Made by a program: the position numbers and the translations under genes. Below, one piece after another: positions 60,425 to 64,000 of a stretch of DNA of 64,000 bases. Positions within the stretch are counted from its first letter, which is position 1, and every line of letters starts with the position of its first letter. The notes under the pieces were generated by a model that had not been told where the DNA came from, did not search any database, and was given only the letters and a program-made list of their open reading frames with translations. The stretch comes from Streptomyces endocoffeicus (GTDB taxonomy: Bacteria; Actinomycetota; Actinomycetes; Streptomycetales; Streptomycetaceae). The stretch spans positions 682,001 through 746,000 of the forward strand of contig NZ_JAERRG010000001.1 in assembly GCF_016741935.1 (NCBI RefSeq), read 5' to 3'.

Positions 60425-63400
60425 TCACAGCCGGTCGGCGAGAAAACGTCCGATACGGGCCGCGTGACGGGCGTCGGTCATCAGATCTCCGTGGTTGGAG
60501 TCTATGGGGCAGATCTCGATCGACCCGCCTATCAGGGGTTGCCACAAGTTGACATTCAGTAGGGTTTCCCGGTCAGTGGGTTTCCGTTCCGCGGACACGA
60601 AAAGCATGTCCCCGTCGAAGAACTGGGGCACGTAGGACCGCATGATCCGGACATTGTTCACGTAGACGTCCTTGAGGGCCAGCACGTCCTGGGCCTCGAG
60701 GTGGTCGAGGTGCGCCATGGGGTGATTTCCCGCTTGCAGGAACTCCCGGAAGCGCACCAGAACCCGCTCCTGGTCTGCTATGAGCTCGGCCATGTCGAAG
60801 GTGAACCCCATGGCCCGCAGATTGTTCGCGACGACCTCGTGCTCCACCGGCTCCGAGTGGTCGCTGTGCTCCCCCGGCGGATAGGAGTCGAGCACCGCGA
60901 GCATCCCGACCTCCTCGCCCTCCGCTCGTATCCGGACGGCCAGCGCCTGCGCGGTCAGCCCGCCGAAGGACCAGCCGGCGAGCCGGTAGGGGCCATGCGG
61001 CTGCACGGAGCGGATCCGGGCGAGGTAGTCCTCGACCATCTCGTCCATGGACGCCGGGAGCGGTCCGGCGCCGTCGAGGCCGCGGGCCTGGACGCCGTAG
61101 ACCGGTACCTCGGGGCCGAGGTGGCGGACCAGTCCCGAGTAGCACCAGCTGAAGCCGCCTCCCGGGTGCAGGAAGAACAGCGGAGGGGCCGAGCCGCGGG
61201 CTCGCAGGGGCAGCAGTGTCCCCGTCGAGTCGCCCTCCACAGCCGCCTCGCCCGTCAGCAGGCGGGCGAGCGCGGCCGGTGAGGGTGCGTCGAAGACCGC
61301 GCGCACGGGCAGGTCGCCGCCCATCTCGTCGCGGATCCGGCCGACCAGCCGGGCGGCGAGGAAGGAGTGGCCGCCGAGGTCGAAGAACTCGTCGTCGGCT
61401 CCGACCTCCGCCACGCCCAGGACCTCGGAGAACAGGGCGCACAGGGCGCGCTCCTCGGGGGTCCTCGGCACGCCCGGCGCGGTACCGGTCCGGTACTCCG
61501 GCGCCGGCAGCGCGGCCCGGTCGAGCTTGCCGTTGGGCGTCAGGGGCAGCGCGCCCAGGGTGACGAACGCGGCGGGGACCATGTGGTCGGGCAGGTGCCG
61601 GGCGGTGTGCTCGCGCAACCGGCGCGCCTCGGGCTCCGCGCCGTGCGCCCCGACCACGTAACCGACCAGGCGCCGGTCCCCCGGCCGGTCCTCCCGTACG
61701 ACCACGGCCGCCCGCGCCACCTCCGGGGCGGCGGTGAGGACCGCCTCGATCTCACCCGGTTCGATGCGGAACCCGCGGACCTTGACCTGGGTGTCGGTGC
61801 GCCCCAGATACATGAGTTGTCCGGCGCGGGTGAGGCGGGCCAGGTCGCCGGTGCGGTACATCCGGGCGCCCGGCGGGCCGTAGGGATCGGCGACGAACCG
61901 CTCCGCGGTGCGGTCGGCGCGGGCGATGTAGCCGCGGGCCAGAGCGGTTCCGGTGATGTACAGCTCTCCGGGGACGCCCGGCGGCACCGGGTTCAGCCAG
62001 GGGTCGAGCAGCCGCACGGCGGTGTTGTCGACGGGCCGCCCGATGGGGGCGGGGCCGGGCGTCCAGGCGTCGGGGTCCGCCGGGAGCGGGCAGGCCGTCG
62101 CCACATGGGTCTCGGCGGGGCCGTAGTGGTTGTGCAGCCGCCGTCCGGGGCGGTCGGCGCAGAACGTGCGGATGGCGCCGTGCGGGGTGAGCGCCTCACC
62201 GGCCTGTACCAGGTCGGTGAGGCGCGGCAGTTCGAGCCCCTGGGCGGTGGCGGCCTCGCACACGGCGTCGATGACCAGGTTGGGCGCGTACAGCTCCTGG
62301 ACGCCCGTGTCGTGCAGCCACCGCGCCAGGCGGGCCGGGTCCCGGCGGACGTCCTCGGGGCAGACCACGAGGGTCTTGCCGTGCAGCAGGGCGGAGAGGA
62401 TCTCCTGGACGGAGACGTCGAAGCTGACCGCGGTGAACTGGGCCACCCGGGTGCCCGGCCCGCCCGGCAGCTGCGCCTGGTGCCAGTCCAGAAGGTTGGC
62501 GAGGGCGCCCGCGGGCATCAGCACGCCCTTGGGGCGCCCGGTCGAACCCGAGGTGTAGATGACGTACGCCGGGTGCGCGGGGTCGAGCGGCCCGGCGCGT
62601 TCGTCGTCGGTGACATCGGTCGCGGGGTACGCGGCGAGCGCTTCGGCGGCCTGCCGGTCGTCGATCGCGAGCGTACGGCCGGCGAGCGCTTCCGGAAGTG
62701 CCCCGGCCAGTTCGCTGGTGGTCAGCACGAGGGCGGGGCGGGCGTCCTCGAGCATGAACGCGATGCGCCCGGCCGGGTACTCGGGGTCGACGGGCAGATA
62801 CCCGGCGCCGGCCTTGAGAACCGCCATGAGGGCGGTGACCAGGCCGGCCGACCGGGGCATGGCGACCGCGACGAGGTCCTCGGGGCCCACCCCGCGGTCG
62901 ATGAGCAGCCGGGCGAGGCGGTTGGCGCGCGCGTTCAGCTCCGGGTAGCCGACCGCGCCGGCCGCGGTTTCCACGGCCACGCCGTGCGGGCTGCGGGCGA
63001 CGGCCGTCTCGAACCTCTCGGACAGCGAGGCGTCCGGCGCGGCGCGGACCGCGCCGTGCCCGCCGGTCAGCACCATGGCCCGTTCGCCCTCGTCGAGGAG
63101 TTGCACCTCCCCGAGGTGCGCCTGCGGGTTCGCGGTCATGGCCGTCAGCAGCCGCAGGAGCCGCGCGACGATCCGCTCTGCCGTGTCGCGCTCGAAGAGA
63201 TCGGTGCTGAATTCCAGACCCGCGTTCAGCCCGTCCGCACTGCCGTCGGGGGCGTGCCGCTCGGCGAAGGACAGCAGCAGATCGAATTTGGCCGTCCCCG
63301 TGTCCGAGTCCAGTTGCTCGACCGTGAGGCCCGGCGCCCCCACGCCGCCCTCGGGGGCCGCCGCGTCCGCCGGTGTCTGCCGCCGCTCGGTGTTGTTGAA

Positions 63401-64000
63401 GGTGAGCATGGTCTGGAACACCGGGTGCCGGGACTGTGAGCGCTTGGGGTTGAGCGCCTCCACAAGCCGCTCGAACGGCAGGTCCTGATGGGAGTACGCC
63501 GCCAGGTCCGTGTCCCGGACGCGGGCGATCAGCTCCCGGAAGGTGGGGTTGCCGGAGGTGTCGGTGCGCAGCACCAGCGTGTTGACGAAGAATCCGACGA
63601 GATCGTCCAGGGCGTCGTCGGTGCGACCGGCCACCGGGGTGCCCAGCGGGATGTCGGTGCCCGCCCCGAGCCGGGTGAGCAGCGCGGCGACCGCGGCCTG
63701 GACCACCATGAAGGGGCTGGCCTTGGTGGCGCGCGCCAGGGAGCGGATCCGCTCGTACAGCGGTCCGGGCACCTGGTAGGGGATGCGTTCGCCGCGATGG
63801 GCGGAGGTGGCGGGGCGCGGCCGGTCGGCGGGCAGCGCGAGCTCGTCCGGCAGCCCGGCCAGGGTCTGCTTCCAGTAGGCGAGCTGACGCGAGATCAGGC
63901 TGTCCCCGTCGTCCTCGGAGCCGAGCACCTCGTGCTGCCACAGGCTGTAGTCGGCGTAGCTCACGGGCAGCGGCCGCCAGGCGGGGGCGGCGCCGTCGCG
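60425..64000 (-). CDS. NRPS terminal module C(partial)-A-T-TE, 5' end outside window
   Basis: The last 1191 residues of a non-ribosomal peptide synthetase. A condensation domain is cut by the window end (YADYSLWQ, GFFVNTLVLRTD, SHQDLPFERLVEAL). The A domain follows with A3 IYTSGSTGRPKGVLM, A5 NHYGPAETH, A7 YRTGDLARL, A8 GRTDTQVKVRGFRIEPGEIE and A10 Lys in LTPNGKLDR. Next come the T domain (DLGGHSFLA) and a TE with Ser in GWSFGG and His in NHGDLM. By manual alignment to GrsA the code is D-V-Q-L-V-A-H-V-A-K, close to known proline codes. TE release ends the peptide here. mbtH follows in the same transcript. Confidence 0.95.
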   Translation of the reverse strand, partial: RDGAAPAWRPLPVSYADYSLWQHEVLGSEDDGDSLISRQLAYWKQTLAGLPDELALPADRPRPATSAHRGERIPYQVPGPLYERIRSLARATKASPFMVVQAAVAALLTRLGAGTDIPLGTPVAGRTDDALDDLVGFFVNTLVLRTDTSGNPTFRELIARVRDTDLAAYSHQDLPFERLVEALNPKRSQSRHPVFQTMLTFNNTERRQTPADAAAPEGGVGAPGLTVEQLDSDTGTAKFDLLLSFAERHAPDGSADGLNAGLEFSTDLFERDTAERIVARLLRLLTAMTANPQAHLGEVQLLDEGERAMVLTGGHGAVRAAPDASLSERFETAVARSPHGVAVETAAGAVGYPELNARANRLARLLIDRGVGPEDLVAVAMPRSAGLVTALMAVLKAGAGYLPVDPEYPAGRIAFMLEDARPALVLTTSELAGALPEALAGRTLAIDDRQAAEALAAYPATDVTDDERAGPLDPAHPAYVIYTSGSTGRPKGVLMPAGALANLLDWHQAQLPGGPGTRVAQFTAVSFDVSVQEILSALLHGKTLVVCPEDVRRDPARLARWLHDTGVQELYAPNLVIDAVCEAATAQGLELPRLTDLVQAGEALTPHGAIRTFCADRPGRRLHNHYGPAETHVATACPLPADPDAWTPGPAPIGRPVDNTAVRLLDPWLNPVPPGVPGELYITGTALARGYIARADRTAERFVADPYGPPGARMYRTGDLARLTRAGQLMYLGRTDTQVKVRGFRIEPGEIEAVLTAAPEVARAAVVVREDRPGDRRLVGYVVGAHGAEPEARRLREHTARHLPDHMVPAAFVTLGALPLTPNGKLDRAALPAPEYRTGTAPGVPRTPEERALCALFSEVLGVAEVGADDEFFDLGGHSFLAARLVGRIRDEMGGDLPVRAVFDAPSPAALARLLTGEAAVEGDSTGTLLPLRARGSAPPLFFLHPGGGFSWCYSGLVRHLGPEVPVYGVQARGLDGAGPLPASMDEMVEDYLARIRSVQPHGPYRLAGWSFGGLTAQALAVRIRAEGEEVGMLAVLDSYPPGEHSDHSEPVEHEVVANNLRAMGFTFDMAELIADQERVLVRFREFLQAGNHPMAHLDHLEAQDVLALKDVYVNNVRIMRSYVPQFFDGDMLFVSAERKPTDRETLLNVNLWQPLIGGSIEICPIDSNHGDLMTDARHAARIGRFLADRL

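Overview
The window is high-GC DNA with Streptomyces-type coding. Evidence includes strong third-position G/C bias, many GTG starts, sugar importers without their own ATPase, twin-arginine and lipoprotein signals, and a non-ribosomal peptide synthetase (NRPS) cluster with MbtH. I see no tRNA, rRNA, CRISPR array or intact insertion sequence. All assignments come from reading motifs and context; no database search was run.

Layout. (1) 1-13.5 kb: a pentose/hemicellulose-flavoured stretch. It has a GH43-type protein cut by the window start, a PLL-like beta-propeller, a MerR-PP2C fusion, a GH127 beta-L-arabinofuranosidase, a polar amino-acid ABC importer, a LacI regulator, an acetyl-xylan-esterase-like hydrolase, a class III CoA-transferase and a DUF2071 protein. 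(2) 13.5-16.3 kb: a gene remnant, a divergent TetR/SDR pair with a clear operator, and a PPOX flavoprotein. (3) 16.5-22.2 kb: a copper locus (copC, a copD-ctaG fusion) translationally coupled to an apolipoprotein N-acyltransferase. (4) 22.2-24.1 kb: two convergent decayed genes (DUF3093, ICMT-like) and an intact cmtR-like/CDF metal-efflux pair.

(5) 24.1-47.2 kb is the most interesting part. A minus-strand operon of about 18 kb runs from a promoter near 42.1 kb. In order it encodes ThuA, a Gfo/Idh/MocA oxidoreductase, a GH38 alpha-mannosidase, a 2-hydroxyacid dehydrogenase, two permeases, a lipoprotein binding protein, a DUF2264 protein, a second GH38 alpha-mannosidase, a ROK regulator and a heparinase II/III-like protein. 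Divergent from it is a plus-strand set in which the first three proteins are exported: a CBM-plus-beta-helix protein, an SGNH esterase and a GH71/GH99-like hydrolase. A signal-less SGNH paralogue follows. I read this as one locus with an outside half that cuts and de-esterifies a glycan and an inside half that imports and dismantles an alpha-mannosylated, probably uronate-containing, oligosaccharide.

(6) 47.2-55.3 kb: a P450 head-to-head with a BioF-like enzyme, a secreted ricin-type lectin, a PadR/HAAS-type operon, DedA, and a NarL-type two-component pair. (7) 55.5-64 kb: the edge of an NRPS cluster. It has an ornithine/lysine cyclodeaminase, an MMPL exporter, an alpha/beta hydrolase, MbtH and a terminal C-A-T-TE module running off the window end. 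The A-domain code reads as proline-like by manual alignment, which fits the neighbouring cyclodeaminase.
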